Assembly: GCF_003581615.1 (NCBI RefSeq)
Contig: NZ_QXFH01000077.1
Coordinates: 504,070-568,069 of the forward strand
Length of the DNA: 64,000 bases
From: Flagellimonas lutimaris
Lineage (GTDB): Bacteria > Bacteroidota > Bacteroidia > Flavobacteriales > Flavobacteriaceae
Direction of reading: 5' to 3'
Under the pieces are notes generated by a model, which was not told where the DNA came from, did not search any database, and saw nothing but the letters and a program-made list of their open reading frames with translations. The number at the start of each line of letters is the position of its first letter. Position 1 is the first letter of the stretch. Positions 1 through 8,713 of this stretch are shown here, piece by piece. Both the position numbers and the translations under genes were made by a program.

Positions 1-457
1 TTTCATCAAAATTATGTCCAGAGGACGTCAATCGGTTCAACCATTGCTCATACCGCTCATAACCGTTACTGATGCCGCGGTTGGAGAAATATTTCACTTG
101 TCCAACGGCAACATGCCCCTTCCCGTTTTCATTTAATGAATTTATCATGACCTCTAATCGATTTGGCTTCATGATATCGTCTGAATCCATTCGTGTGACA
201 AAGTCACCATTGCTATTTGCATAACCGGTTTGAAGTGCAGTAATAATACCCGAGCCCTTATTTGGAAAGACTTTTATACGTTCATCTTTTTGGGAATAGG
301 AGGAAAGAAGCTCATAACTTTCATCGGAAGAATGGTCGTTCACGGCCAAGACTTCCCAATGACCATAGGTTTGATTCACAATGGAATCCAAACATTCGGG
401 AAGAAAATGTGCAGTGTTTTTAAAAGGGATTATGATGCTAACCTTACCGTTTTGCAT
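1..457 (-). CDS. Family 2 glycosyltransferase, C-terminus cut by window edge
   Basis: The reading frame starts at the ATG at 457 and stays open to base 1, so only the N-terminal 152 residues are present. It opens with VSIIIPFKN (residues 6-14), the usual first strand of a GT-A fold. NDHSSD lies near residue 40 and DSDD at 91-94, the metal and nucleotide-sugar binding aspartates of GT2 enzymes. An in-frame stop lies three codons upstream of the ATG, which fixes this start. It lies 32 bp downstream of a same-strand conserved hypothetical gene, possibly in one transcript with the sterol-desaturase-like gene. The donor and acceptor sugars cannot be told from this fragment; a role in cell-surface glycan synthesis is inferred from the family. 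Confidence 0.85.
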   Translation of the reverse strand, partial: MQNGKVSIIIPFKNTAHFLPECLDSIVNQTYGHWEVLAVNDHSSDESYELLSSYSQKDERIKVFPNKGSGIITALQTGYANSNGDFVTRMDSDDIMKPNRLEVMINSLNENGKGHVAVGQVKYFSNRGISNGYERYEQWLNRLTSSGHNFDE

Positions 458-489
458 GCTGCAAGGTAACTAATTCATGAGAAGTAATT

Positions 490-939
490 TTAAGTAAATG
501 GAAGCAAATCGGGCTCCAAATAGATTGTTTTTGCTTTTGGGTCAGAAATTACTTCTTTGCCATAATGTAGAGACAGCAATTCTTTGAAGGAGGTAATCAG
601 TCTGGGATATTCAATTATAAATTCTTCAAAGGTGGTAGCAGTTGATTTTTGCCTAAAATGATGCACCACTTTTACGGAAGCTACGGTAAGAGTGACATGA
701 TATTTAGTGCCATCGCCATGGAACTGGTCAAAGTTTTGAATGCCTTGACACGTTTTATCAATAGCTAATGACTCATCGTATTGTATTAAATAAATCCATG
801 CCAAACGAAGATGGGCCTCGTGGGTAAAGAGGTTCGGGGGAAAACCTCTACTTTCAAAAGCATGTATAAATTCCTTGTCAGTGTATTGCGAATGATGATG
901 GGGACGTTGCATTTCCAAATTGGGTCTAGTACAGGACAT
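490..939 (-). CDS. Conserved hypothetical protein, 149 aa
   Basis: The product is 149 residues, soluble, with no signal peptide or membrane segment. It carries a His-rich patch near the N-terminus (PHHHSQY) and the segment THEAHLRLAWIYL around residues 39-51. From memory this HLRLAW signature recurs in small uncharacterised bacterial proteins, but no function is assigned. It starts 9 bp after the sterol-desaturase-like gene ends, so the two are almost certainly co-transcribed, with the GT2 gene following. A start at the internal Met10 is also possible. Function unknown. Confidence 0.7.
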   Translation of the reverse strand: MSCTRPNLEMQRPHHHSQYTDKEFIHAFESRGFPPNLFTHEAHLRLAWIYLIQYDESLAIDKTCQGIQNFDQFHGDGTKYHVTLTVASVKVVHHFRQKSTATTFEEFIIEYPRLITSFKELLSLHYGKEVISDPKAKTIYLEPDLLPFT

Positions 940-948
940 GTGCTTATT

Positions 949-1722
949 TTATTGATTTTTATTGATGTCCTTAAAAGTTAACATATCCCATACTCTTTTG
1001 GATGCTCCGTTATAAAATCCAGTTTCATGCTCGTACCTTTTTGGGTTATTAAATGTTCCAAAAATAATATCGAACAAAGAAATATCGGAATAATTGTAAG
1101 CATGAATTCCTTTGGCATGGTGCACAGTATGCGCTTCGGGACGTTGCACAATGTATCCTATCCATGTGGGTGTGCTGATGTTGGCATGCTGAAAAATAGC
1201 TAAAAAAGTAGTAATCAATATAAAAAGCGTTGCTGCTTGTGCCGTAAATCCTGCTACAACAACTAAACAAAGGCTTCCCAATAAGCTGAAACCAATCATA
1301 TCCATTGGACTAAAATAAAACGCTCCGTAACTATCCATGCGTTCCGCACTATGATGCATTTGGTGGAAAATTTTCCAGAGTGTATCATTTTTATGCATGG
1401 CGTAATGCCATATATACAGGCCAAACTCATAAATCATAACCGCTACAAACGCACCTCCAAAAGTACCCAGAGCAGTAAGGTCAAAAATTTGGTAATCTAC
1501 CAAATACGTATCCCATACTAAAGGAAAATAAGTGGACAAGTAAAAGAATACGGCGAAGGATGCAAGCCCTCGAAGTTTCCAGTTCTTAACTTTAGGGAGC
1601 TCTCTTGCGGGAAAAAATGTTTCCCATAAAATCAATAAGGCATACATACCTAAAATAATTAATGAAACGGGATCTATTAACACATCCCATGGGTTAGGTA
1701 AACTTTTTAAAATCTCTAGCAT
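949..1722 (-). CDS. Sterol desaturase/fatty acid hydroxylase superfamily membrane protein
   Basis: This 257-residue integral membrane protein has the histidine clusters that hold the di-iron centre of the superfamily: H106-x3-H110, H120-x2-HH124, H179 and H198-x2-HH202. Hydrophobic segments occur around residues 20-36, 53-70, 88-104 and 138-178. Family members use O2 and electrons to hydroxylate or desaturate lipids at the membrane. The substrate here is not identifiable and need not be a sterol, since bacteria of this group generally lack them. A second, longer member of the superfamily is encoded at 27049-28005. It is the first gene of an apparent run with the hypothetical gene and the glycosyltransferase. 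Confidence 0.88.
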   Translation of the reverse strand: MLEILKSLPNPWDVLIDPVSLIILGMYALLILWETFFPARELPKVKNWKLRGLASFAVFFYLSTYFPLVWDTYLVDYQIFDLTALGTFGGAFVAVMIYEFGLYIWHYAMHKNDTLWKIFHQMHHSAERMDSYGAFYFSPMDMIGFSLLGSLCLVVVAGFTAQAATLFILITTFLAIFQHANISTPTWIGYIVQRPEAHTVHHAKGIHAYNYSDISLFDIIFGTFNNPKRYEHETGFYNGASKRVWDMLTFKDINKNQ

Positions 1723-1799
1723 TTGTTTAATGTTTTTAGATTGCTTAACCTTTATGCAGAAGTTTTTACCTTACAATGTAAGTTGCCCCATAAGTTTTT

Positions 1800-3611
1800 C
1801 TAAAAAGTCCAATCGTGACAAACTTCGGGTTTGTAGCTACAATAGCTCCCAGTTCTTATGGAGTTGGATAAATGTTTGCCCAACTGTGGATGTACTTTTT
1901 CAATTTTTTTAATGATATTTCTAATACGCCAAGTAACAGCAGCCCTCGATTTTTCTATGGACGAACCGGTCTTTCTTGTTTTATTGGCTATACCAACAGT
2001 TTGAGATAGTTGATTTACTAAAGCCTCCAATTCTTCCCTGTGCTGTTGCGCTTTTTCATTTAACCCCATTTCTTCCGCATCACTAATTTCAATTTGCAAT
2101 GCCTGAATTTTTTGTTTGTATTCTGATTTGGCCTTGTGGTCAATCATATCAGTGCCTCCTGCCAACAAAACAGCACCCATAAGTTCCGTGCAGTGGAATT
2201 CCTCTTCGGGTTTTTGCAACAATTTATAAATGTCGTGCAAGCCCTTCGAATCTTTAATAGTGATGTTTTTGCTCTTGTATTTTAACTCCCAAAATTCACC
2301 TTGATTTATGAATGCCCCTTTTGAAACTGAATTAGCACTTTGTTTTAAGGGTTTGATTTTTCCCCCTTGATTGTCCAACATAAAATTCCAAAAAGGCTCC
2401 AGTTTTGTATGGCCTTTATACGGATTTATAACTTTATGCCATTCTACGGCTTCCAAGTCTGTGGGCTCTTTTCCTTTATTGATGTTTACTTTGAAAATTG
2501 ATACGTACTTTTTCCAATAATCACGCATTTTATCATACTCACCTAAATGATAGCAGGTGGCGGCGAGAAATGCTGTTAAATCTACCCATATACCAAGGTT
2601 GGAAATTTTTTCACCTAATTCCAGCGCTTTTTCATAATCTCCTTTTTCAAAATAAATAAGTAAACCGGATAATAAATAGGCTTCTGGTTGTAAAGGATTA
2701 AGGTTTCTGGCCTTATCGTAAAATTGCTCTGCTTCTTCCAAATATTCTAAATACACAAAACAATTGGATATCAGAATTAGATTATCAGCATCACTAGGAT
2801 TCATCCGAAGTGATTTTCGAAGGACATGCTCAGATTTTTGATAATCGCCCAAGTACAGAAACGACCGCCCCAAAACGGACAGTGAAACGTAATCGTTTTC
2901 ATCCAGTTCAATTGCTTTTAATGCATAATCATGTGCTCCTTTTTGACTGAGTTCCCAACGATCCCACAACTGACAACTCCACTCATTAAAATACGTAAGC
3001 GAGATTCCGGTATATGCTCTGGCAAATGAAGGGTTAATTTTTAAAGCTGATTCGAAATATTCACGGGCCCTTAAATCACTTGCGATAGTACCTTTTTTAA
3101 CTTCTTCCATTCCCATGAGCCAATTTTCGTAAGCGGCCAGTTCCACAGATTCCTTTTTGTAGGAATAGGAGAGGAGGTCGTGCTGAATTTGAATTTGTAG
3201 CACGCTCACAATTTGTTGGGTAATGGTATCTTGAGTATTTAGGAGGGTTTCCAAGGTTTCATCATGGTTTCCTGCAAAAATCACTTTGTTGTCCTTGGTC
3301 CTTATTAATTGTACATTGATTCTGAAACCGGTTTCTGTAGATCTAAAACTTCCGGTGATAAGATAATCCGCACCTAATTGAGCAATCGATTTAGCATCAT
3401 AAATATCTTTAATGCCAAGACTAGAGTATTGTGAGATGACGGATAGGCCAATGAATTTTGAAAAATTTACAATAAGGTCATCCGTAAACCCTCTAATTAT
3501 TGGGCTTATATTTTCCGTTCGACCAATAATTTGAAAGGGTAAAACAGCAATTGTAGTCTCCCTATTGTCAGTAAGATTCACTTTGGTTTGATTGATGAGA
3601 CCAATATACAA
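1800..3611 (-). CDS. TolB-like/TPR protein with a C-terminal signalling-type domain; start uncertain
   Basis: The N-terminal part (about residues 18-150) resembles the TolB/FlgO-like domain found in bacterial cyclase-type and SARP-type regulators, beginning TTIAVLPFQIIG. Residues about 160-380 form TPR-like helical repeats (for example AREYFESALKINPSFARAYT). The C-terminal 50 residues contain a motif (IRNIIKKIEKVHPQLGKHL, then RTGSYCSYKPE) seen at the ends of large ATPase/cyclase-type regulators. No ATG is available: the frame is open back to a TGA at 3642-3644 and the first plausible start is TTG at 3609-3611. The usual N-terminal effector or membrane domain is missing, so this may be a 5'-truncated remnant or a free-standing sensor. 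No signal peptide. Role inferred as regulatory scaffold only. Confidence 0.65.
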   Translation of the reverse strand: MYIGLINQTKVNLTDNRETTIAVLPFQIIGRTENISPIIRGFTDDLIVNFSKFIGLSVISQYSSLGIKDIYDAKSIAQLGADYLITGSFRSTETGFRINVQLIRTKDNKVIFAGNHDETLETLLNTQDTITQQIVSVLQIQIQHDLLSYSYKKESVELAAYENWLMGMEEVKKGTIASDLRAREYFESALKINPSFARAYTGISLTYFNEWSCQLWDRWELSQKGAHDYALKAIELDENDYVSLSVLGRSFLYLGDYQKSEHVLRKSLRMNPSDADNLILISNCFVYLEYLEEAEQFYDKARNLNPLQPEAYLLSGLLIYFEKGDYEKALELGEKISNLGIWVDLTAFLAATCYHLGEYDKMRDYWKKYVSIFKVNINKGKEPTDLEAVEWHKVINPYKGHTKLEPFWNFMLDNQGGKIKPLKQSANSVSKGAFINQGEFWELKYKSKNITIKDSKGLHDIYKLLQKPEEEFHCTELMGAVLLAGGTDMIDHKAKSEYKQKIQALQIEISDAEEMGLNEKAQQHREELEALVNQLSQTVGIANKTRKTGSSIEKSRAAVTWRIRNIIKKIEKVHPQLGKHLSNSIRTGSYCSYKPEVCHDWTF

Positions 3612-3719
3612 AAGATACCAACGATGCTCAGACTCGATGTATCAAATCATAAAATATATGTGCAAGATGCCTTAATAAACTATAAAATGAAGTTACCTAT
3701 TTAAAATATAATGTAAGCA

Positions 3720-4412
3720 TTATTGATTTAGCGCTTTGCCTATGCTTTCAACCACCATTTTTTCCATGACCTCGTATCCTTTTTTGGTGACATGTACTTC
3801 GTCCGTGGTCAATTCAGATGGAAGTCCGTTTCTATCATCGGTCATTTCAGAGAAATAATCCAAGTACATTACTCCTTGGGCTTCTGTCATATTCTTGAGC
3901 AGGCTGTTAAGCTTTGGAATTTTGATATTGGGTTGCAAACCTGGTCTCCAAGGGTAATCGTAGGCGGGGAGTACTGAACAAACAATCGGTTTAATACCAT
4001 TTGCTTTTGCCAATTCTACCATAGAAAGGATATTATCATGTATTTGCTCAAGCGTCATTGGACCTGTATTACCTGCAATATCGTTGGTTCCAGCTAAAAT
4101 AACCACCACTTTTGGATTTAGATTAATCACGTCTTGACGGAAACGTAGTAACATCTGTGGTGTGGTCTGTCCTCCGATTCCGCGATTCACATAAGGATGT
4201 TCTTTAAAAAACTCTGGGTGGGTTCCTATCCACATTTCGGTAATGGAATTGCCCATAAAAACGACCCGATTTTCTTCTTCCGAAGGGGCGGGGAGTTCAG
4301 CATTGGCATTTTTATATTTTTCCAAATTGGGCCAATCTTGGGCTTTAATTTTGGAAGTAATCGTCAATCCTAAGAACGAAAGCATAAGACAGAGTATGGT
4401 TTGTTTTTTCAT
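3720..4412 (-). CDS. Secreted SGNH/GDSL-family hydrolase
   Basis: The 230-residue product starts with a signal peptide (MKKQTILCLMLSFLGLT, cleavage probably near residue 24). All SGNH blocks are present: GNS at 54-56 with the nucleophilic Ser56, Gly78 in block II, GTND at 108-111, and D204-x2-H207 as the remaining catalytic pair. The strings NRGIGGQTT and VVVILAGTNDIAG match the lipase/acylhydrolase (platelet-activating-factor acetylhydrolase-like) branch. Likely a periplasmic esterase or carbohydrate deacetylase; substrate unknown. It is flanked by about 110 bp gaps on both sides and is probably transcribed alone. Confidence 0.88.
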   Translation of the reverse strand: MKKQTILCLMLSFLGLTITSKIKAQDWPNLEKYKNANAELPAPSEEENRVVFMGNSITEMWIGTHPEFFKEHPYVNRGIGGQTTPQMLLRFRQDVINLNPKVVVILAGTNDIAGNTGPMTLEQIHDNILSMVELAKANGIKPIVCSVLPAYDYPWRPGLQPNIKIPKLNSLLKNMTEAQGVMYLDYFSEMTDDRNGLPSELTTDEVHVTKKGYEVMEKMVVESIGKALNQ

Positions 4413-4462
4413 TATGTGCAGTTTAGCTAAAAATAGGGAATTTCAATCAAAATGACTTCAAT

Positions 4463-4499
4463 AAAAAAAGCGGTATGAATCAAAAGAAACATACCGCTT
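4463..4499 (-). terminator. Rho-independent terminator after the S10 peptidase gene
   Basis: A perfect 10-bp inverted repeat (AAGCGGTATG at 4468-4477 with CATACCGCTT at 4490-4499) is followed on the minus strand by a run of T (A-run at 4463-4469 on the plus strand). It lies 25 bp downstream of the stop of the minus-strand peptidase gene. Confidence 0.8.
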
Positions 4500-4524
4500 A
4501 ATGATTTGTTGTTTGATGAATCAA

Positions 4525-6009
4525 TTAGTATTTCGCGCTCTTCCCTTTGGCTTGGGTTCTTAAAATAAACGCTCTAATATCTTCATTGGCTGATTTTAAG
4601 TCTTCATTTCTCAAATACATCATGTGACCAGAACGGTATCCCTTAAACTCGAAACGGTCTTTCATTCTACCGCTTGGGTCTACTTGTGACATGGTGTACT
4701 TGGCCGCAAAATAGGTGCAAGCACCATCATAATAACCGGATTGTACCAAAACATTCAAGTATGGATTTTGCGCCATAGCTTGACGTAGATTGTCCCTAAC
4801 ATTATCATCGCTGTCGTCCCATGGGCGAACAGGGCCGAACATGTTATACTTGATATCCGTTTTAAAATCAAGCTCCTCTTGCAAATAATAGTTTATCGCA
4901 GGAGTAAAACTGTGCAACCAAGAGGTTAGCTCAGGGGAATAATCTGGTCGGGTACCCGCCAAGGTTTTGTCAATTCCCAAATAACGGCTATCTAAACGTC
5001 CGATAGTGTATCCCCCTTTTTCTCTTAGAAGCGCTTTCCAAAAGAATTGCGTAGGCACATCCAGGTTATGGTCAATGATATCTTTTGATTTCAAGCCTGA
5101 ATAACGGGCCATTTTATCCGCAATCGCTTTACGTTCAGATTCAGGTATAAAACCACCTTTGGCAATGGCTGGTAACAATTCATTAATCGTGAATTCTTCA
5201 ACTTCTGGTAAAACTTCCAATAGGTCCTTGCTTTGCAAATCTGATGGTAAAGCTTTGTGGTGCCATGCAGCTGCTGCATAATAAGGCATGTTCAAGGCAC
5301 TGGAAACAGGGTCATTGTCACGGAATACCTTGTAATCGGCAGGAGAAACCATGATCACACCGTTCAAATACATCCATTGTTGATTTTGAAGCGCTAACGA
5401 AAGCCCCATTACGCGGGTACCTCCATAGCTTTCACCAACAATATATTTAGGGGAGTTCCAGCGGTTGTTTCTAGAAACGAAAGTGTTTAGCCATTCGGCC
5501 AAATATTTGGTGTCGGCATTGATACCGAAGAATTTTTTACGGTCCACTTCTTTTCCTGTTTCGGGAATAGTGCGCGAATAACCTGTATTTACTGGGTTTA
5601 CGTACACAATATCAGTTACGTCCAACACAGAATATGGATTTTCCTTAACGCCGTAAGGCTGTACGGGATACCCCTCATCATCAATTTTAAGGATTCTTGG
5701 GCCTGTGTAGGCCAAGTGCATCCAAACGGAACCAGAACCTGGACCACCGTTAAAGGAAATCAATAAAGGTCTGGATGACCTATCTTTTACACCGTTCTTG
5801 GTATAGTACGTATAATGCAAGGATGCAATCGGTTCTCCCAATTCGTCCCAAACGGGTTGTGTTCCGGTAGTTGCGGTGTAATCAATTCGTGAGCCATTGA
5901 TGGTCACTGCATGTTGGGTTGTAATTGTAGTGTCAACAGGTAATTTACGTTTTTGAGCAAAGGCCAGAGTAGAGCATAGCGCAATGCCTAACAGTAAGAG
6001 TTTTTTCAT
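4525..6009 (-). CDS. Secreted S10 family serine carboxypeptidase-like protein
   Basis: The product is 494 residues with an N-terminal signal peptide (cleaved after about residue 18, LAFA-Q). The oxyanion/binding motif FNGGPGSGS lies at 86-94, the nucleophile motif GESYGG at 192-197 with Ser194, followed by Asp428 (YYDGAC) and His462 (SGHMMY). This spacing matches the alpha/beta-hydrolase carboxypeptidase Y family. It probably trims peptides from the C-terminus in the periplasm. The gene stands alone, preceded by 140 bp of AT-rich DNA and followed by a strong terminator. The Gfo/Idh gene is divergently transcribed upstream. Confidence 0.9.
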   Translation of the reverse strand: MKKLLLLGIALCSTLAFAQKRKLPVDTTITTQHAVTINGSRIDYTATTGTQPVWDELGEPIASLHYTYYTKNGVKDRSSRPLLISFNGGPGSGSVWMHLAYTGPRILKIDDEGYPVQPYGVKENPYSVLDVTDIVYVNPVNTGYSRTIPETGKEVDRKKFFGINADTKYLAEWLNTFVSRNNRWNSPKYIVGESYGGTRVMGLSLALQNQQWMYLNGVIMVSPADYKVFRDNDPVSSALNMPYYAAAAWHHKALPSDLQSKDLLEVLPEVEEFTINELLPAIAKGGFIPESERKAIADKMARYSGLKSKDIIDHNLDVPTQFFWKALLREKGGYTIGRLDSRYLGIDKTLAGTRPDYSPELTSWLHSFTPAINYYLQEELDFKTDIKYNMFGPVRPWDDSDDNVRDNLRQAMAQNPYLNVLVQSGYYDGACTYFAAKYTMSQVDPSGRMKDRFEFKGYRSGHMMYLRNEDLKSANEDIRAFILRTQAKGKSAKY

Positions 6010-6152
6010 TTTTATTTGGTTGAATTAGTCTAGTCTATAAAAATACATATTTTGAAAGTTCTTACCTTGTTAAAAGAATTGTAAATCCTATAATCGAGAC
6101 TAGATTCAGGTATAATTCTTATTTTTAAAAGCACTCACTAAATCTATATCTC

Positions 6153-7292
6153 ATGAAAAGTCTTACCCGAAGAAATTTTAATAGCCTAACCGCAAAAGGA
6201 ATAGGAGGAGCCGCCTTATTATCGTCATCACCATTTGCCTGTGCCATGGGGGGCAATCAGGGTAAAAAGAAATTAGGCATTGCCTTAGTGGGACTGGGAA
6301 GTTATAGCACGTACCAGTTGGCTCCTGCTTTGCAAGATACCCAACATTGCTATTTGGCTGGAATTGTGACTGGAACCCCTCAAAAGGAGAAGGCTTGGGC
6401 GGATAAATATGGAATCCCTGAAAAGAACATCTACAATTATCAAAATTTTGATGATATCGCCAACAACGAGGATATTGATGTGGTATATGTGGTGCTACCC
6501 AACAGTATGCATGCGGAGTTTTGTGTTCGAGCGGCAAAAGCGGGCAAGCATGTAATCTGTGAAAAACCCATGGGCATTAGTGTGGCCGAGTGCGACGCCA
6601 TTATTAATGCGTGCAAAGAAGCTGGGGTAAAACTCGGTATGGGCTATCGTTTGCATTCCGAACCTTATACGCAGCAGGTTAAGGAATATGTGAAAGAAAA
6701 AACATTTGGTGATATCTTATTCGTATCTGCCGATGCTGCTTATCGTTCTACGGGCAACCCGGACCAATGGCGATTGAACAAGAAGCTATCTGGTGGTGGT
6801 GCCTTAATGAATATGGGTGTATATGCCGTGCAAAGTACCATTTATGGTACAGGGGAAAATCCAATTTCTGTTTCTGCGCAGGAATTTAGCACTCGACCAG
6901 ATTATTTTAAGGACACAGACGAAACCATTACGGCCCAATTTAAATTCCCAAGTGGGGCAGTGGGGAATATTTCCACCTCACATAATTTTAATGCGAATGC
7001 GATGTATGTTTCGGGGTCTTCGGGATGGTTTCAATTGCAACCCGCTAATAATTATGGCCCGTTGAGTGGTGAAACCTCAAGAGGAGATACCATTAAATTC
7101 CCGCACGAGAGCCAACAAAAACTACAAATGGACGATTTTGCAAAGCATGTATTGTTTAATGAGCCCAATTTAGCCCCTGGTGAAATGGGCAAACGTGATA
7201 TGATGATTGTGGAAGCCATCTACAAATCAATTGCGAACGGAGGTGAGACCATTGCCTTGGATTTTGAACCTGGTTATGGGTTTGGAGGGTAA
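6153..7292 (+). CDS. Tat-exported Gfo/Idh/MocA family oxidoreductase
   Basis: The 379-residue protein begins with a twin-arginine signal (MKSLTRRNFNSLTAKG) and a hydrophobic stretch ending near residue 32, implying export of a folded, cofactor-bearing enzyme. The Rossmann NAD(P)-binding motif is VGLGSYS (46-52) and the signature EKPMG lies at 137-141, with Lys138 expected to be catalytic. It resembles the glucose-fructose oxidoreductase branch, which keeps NADP tightly bound in the periplasm. The sugar substrate is not known. It converges on the ADP-ribosylglycohydrolase lipoprotein gene with an 8-bp gap; both products are predicted to be exported, but a shared pathway is only a guess. Confidence 0.9.
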   Translation: MKSLTRRNFNSLTAKGIGGAALLSSSPFACAMGGNQGKKKLGIALVGLGSYSTYQLAPALQDTQHCYLAGIVTGTPQKEKAWADKYGIPEKNIYNYQNFDDIANNEDIDVVYVVLPNSMHAEFCVRAAKAGKHVICEKPMGISVAECDAIINACKEAGVKLGMGYRLHSEPYTQQVKEYVKEKTFGDILFVSADAAYRSTGNPDQWRLNKKLSGGGALMNMGVYAVQSTIYGTGENPISVSAQEFSTRPDYFKDTDETITAQFKFPSGAVGNISTSHNFNANAMYVSGSSGWFQLQPANNYGPLSGETSRGDTIKFPHESQQKLQMDDFAKHVLFNEPNLAPGEMGKRDMMIVEAIYKSIANGGETIALDFEPGYGFGG

Positions 7293-7300
7293 TTATCAAA

Positions 7301-8635
7301 TCAAGGTTTTAGAGGAATTGTCCAGATATTTTTATTCAAATCAACGGTTCCTCCCATTTCTTCGGTAATCACACGATCGATAATGGTCAGTCCTTTTTCT
7401 ACCATATTTTCAAAAGTGTCGATACCGTCTTCAGGGAAATTTTGTCTGGTTCTGTGAATGTTGTATGTATTGGAAAAATTCCTTCCAAAAGCTTCCTCCA
7501 CGCCATTTTTCCCTATCATAAAACCCAACAAACCACCCCAGGTCGCAGTTGGATTATCAGAATCCCAGCCTGTTAAAGTTCCAATTTTTATGGTTTGTTT
7601 GATGTCTCCTTTACCATAAAACAAGCTTACCAAACTTGCTGCATAATTGATGCCTGCCGCAAAACAACCATTGCAATACAAACCTTTGGAAGTTATATCG
7701 TAACCATCCATTTGGTTCACCTGATATCTTACATAAATGGAATCCCGTGTTTGCTCCCAAGGAATACCAGAATTGTACAGTTTTTTGGTATAATCAAACA
7801 TTTTGGCCGGGTAGGAATCGTTTGGAAGCACCTCTCTTGCTTGGTTGGCCATCCAATGGATTTGCTCCTCCATTGTTTTCTCTTTATCCACGAAAGAAGC
7901 CAAGGAGTGCATAGCAACATAAAACTTTGATATATCTTCAGACTCTTCCCTAGCAGTAGTTTTAATGGGCAAAGTGGCCATTTTCAGCGCTATGTCCGGT
8001 CTGGCAGGGGCATACAAGCCAAATATTTCGGTTGTTAGTTGAGCATCAATCATTTCAAAATGCTCATTGTTTTTGGGGTTTCCTGTCTCTGGAGGCAAAA
8101 ATCCCTCTTTCATCAAATCAAATGCTTTTTGGTTGGATACCCACAAGAAGTTTTCTTCTTCAGATTTGATGTGTTTTAACCATCCATCACGTATCTGTTT
8201 TGGCGATAGCATACTGGTTTTGTTGGTAAAAAGAAGATGCTGGTAGATATATTCGATATCCGTATCATCGTCTGAGCCCCAAATCTCCGTTGAATCTCTA
8301 AATACAAAATCAATGGTAGGGGAAAGATCACTTGGAACTCCTTCACCCCAAATGCTAGGCTGATCGGGTTGGCCCCAATCTTCGCGAGTATAAAAATCTC
8401 CAGTTTTAATTTCCCCGATATTCCCAATTTTATCCATTTCCGTCACCAACCCTGTCCAATTGGCAATACATTGTCCCAACCAAAAACCATATAATTGGTT
8501 ATGGTAATCATCCCGAGATATGTTAATGTGAGTAACTCCTTCTTGGTTGGAGATTTCTTTTGTGTCTTTCTTATTGGCATCCGTCCTGCAACCGATTAAG
8601 GCAAGCAGGCAAAATAGCATAAGATAAATTTTCAT
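7301..8635 (-). CDS. Exported ADP-ribosylglycohydrolase-family lipoprotein
   Basis: I place the start at the ATG at 8635 rather than 51 bp upstream because translation then begins MKIYLMLFCLLALIGC, a lipoprotein signal with lipobox LIGC (Cys14). The 444-residue product carries the DraG-type layout: FWLGQCIANWTG near the start, an Asp-rich metal motif DDDTDIEY, and the second metal motif WDSDNPTATWGGLLG in the C-terminal half. The family removes ADP-ribose or related N-glycosidic groups using two divalent metals and is mostly cytoplasmic, so the lipoprotein signal is notable. The substrate of this exported form is unknown; a nucleoside or glycan-derived substrate is possible. Confidence 0.82.
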   Translation of the reverse strand: MKIYLMLFCLLALIGCRTDANKKDTKEISNQEGVTHINISRDDYHNQLYGFWLGQCIANWTGLVTEMDKIGNIGEIKTGDFYTREDWGQPDQPSIWGEGVPSDLSPTIDFVFRDSTEIWGSDDDTDIEYIYQHLLFTNKTSMLSPKQIRDGWLKHIKSEEENFLWVSNQKAFDLMKEGFLPPETGNPKNNEHFEMIDAQLTTEIFGLYAPARPDIALKMATLPIKTTAREESEDISKFYVAMHSLASFVDKEKTMEEQIHWMANQAREVLPNDSYPAKMFDYTKKLYNSGIPWEQTRDSIYVRYQVNQMDGYDITSKGLYCNGCFAAGINYAASLVSLFYGKGDIKQTIKIGTLTGWDSDNPTATWGGLLGFMIGKNGVEEAFGRNFSNTYNIHRTRQNFPEDGIDTFENMVEKGLTIIDRVITEEMGGTVDLNKNIWTIPLKP

Positions 8636-8713
8636 TAGTGATGAATAAATTAATTGTTTAACCAAGATAGCGGATTTCCCCTTCATTAAAATGAAAAAAG
8701 GTAAGAGTTTGAA

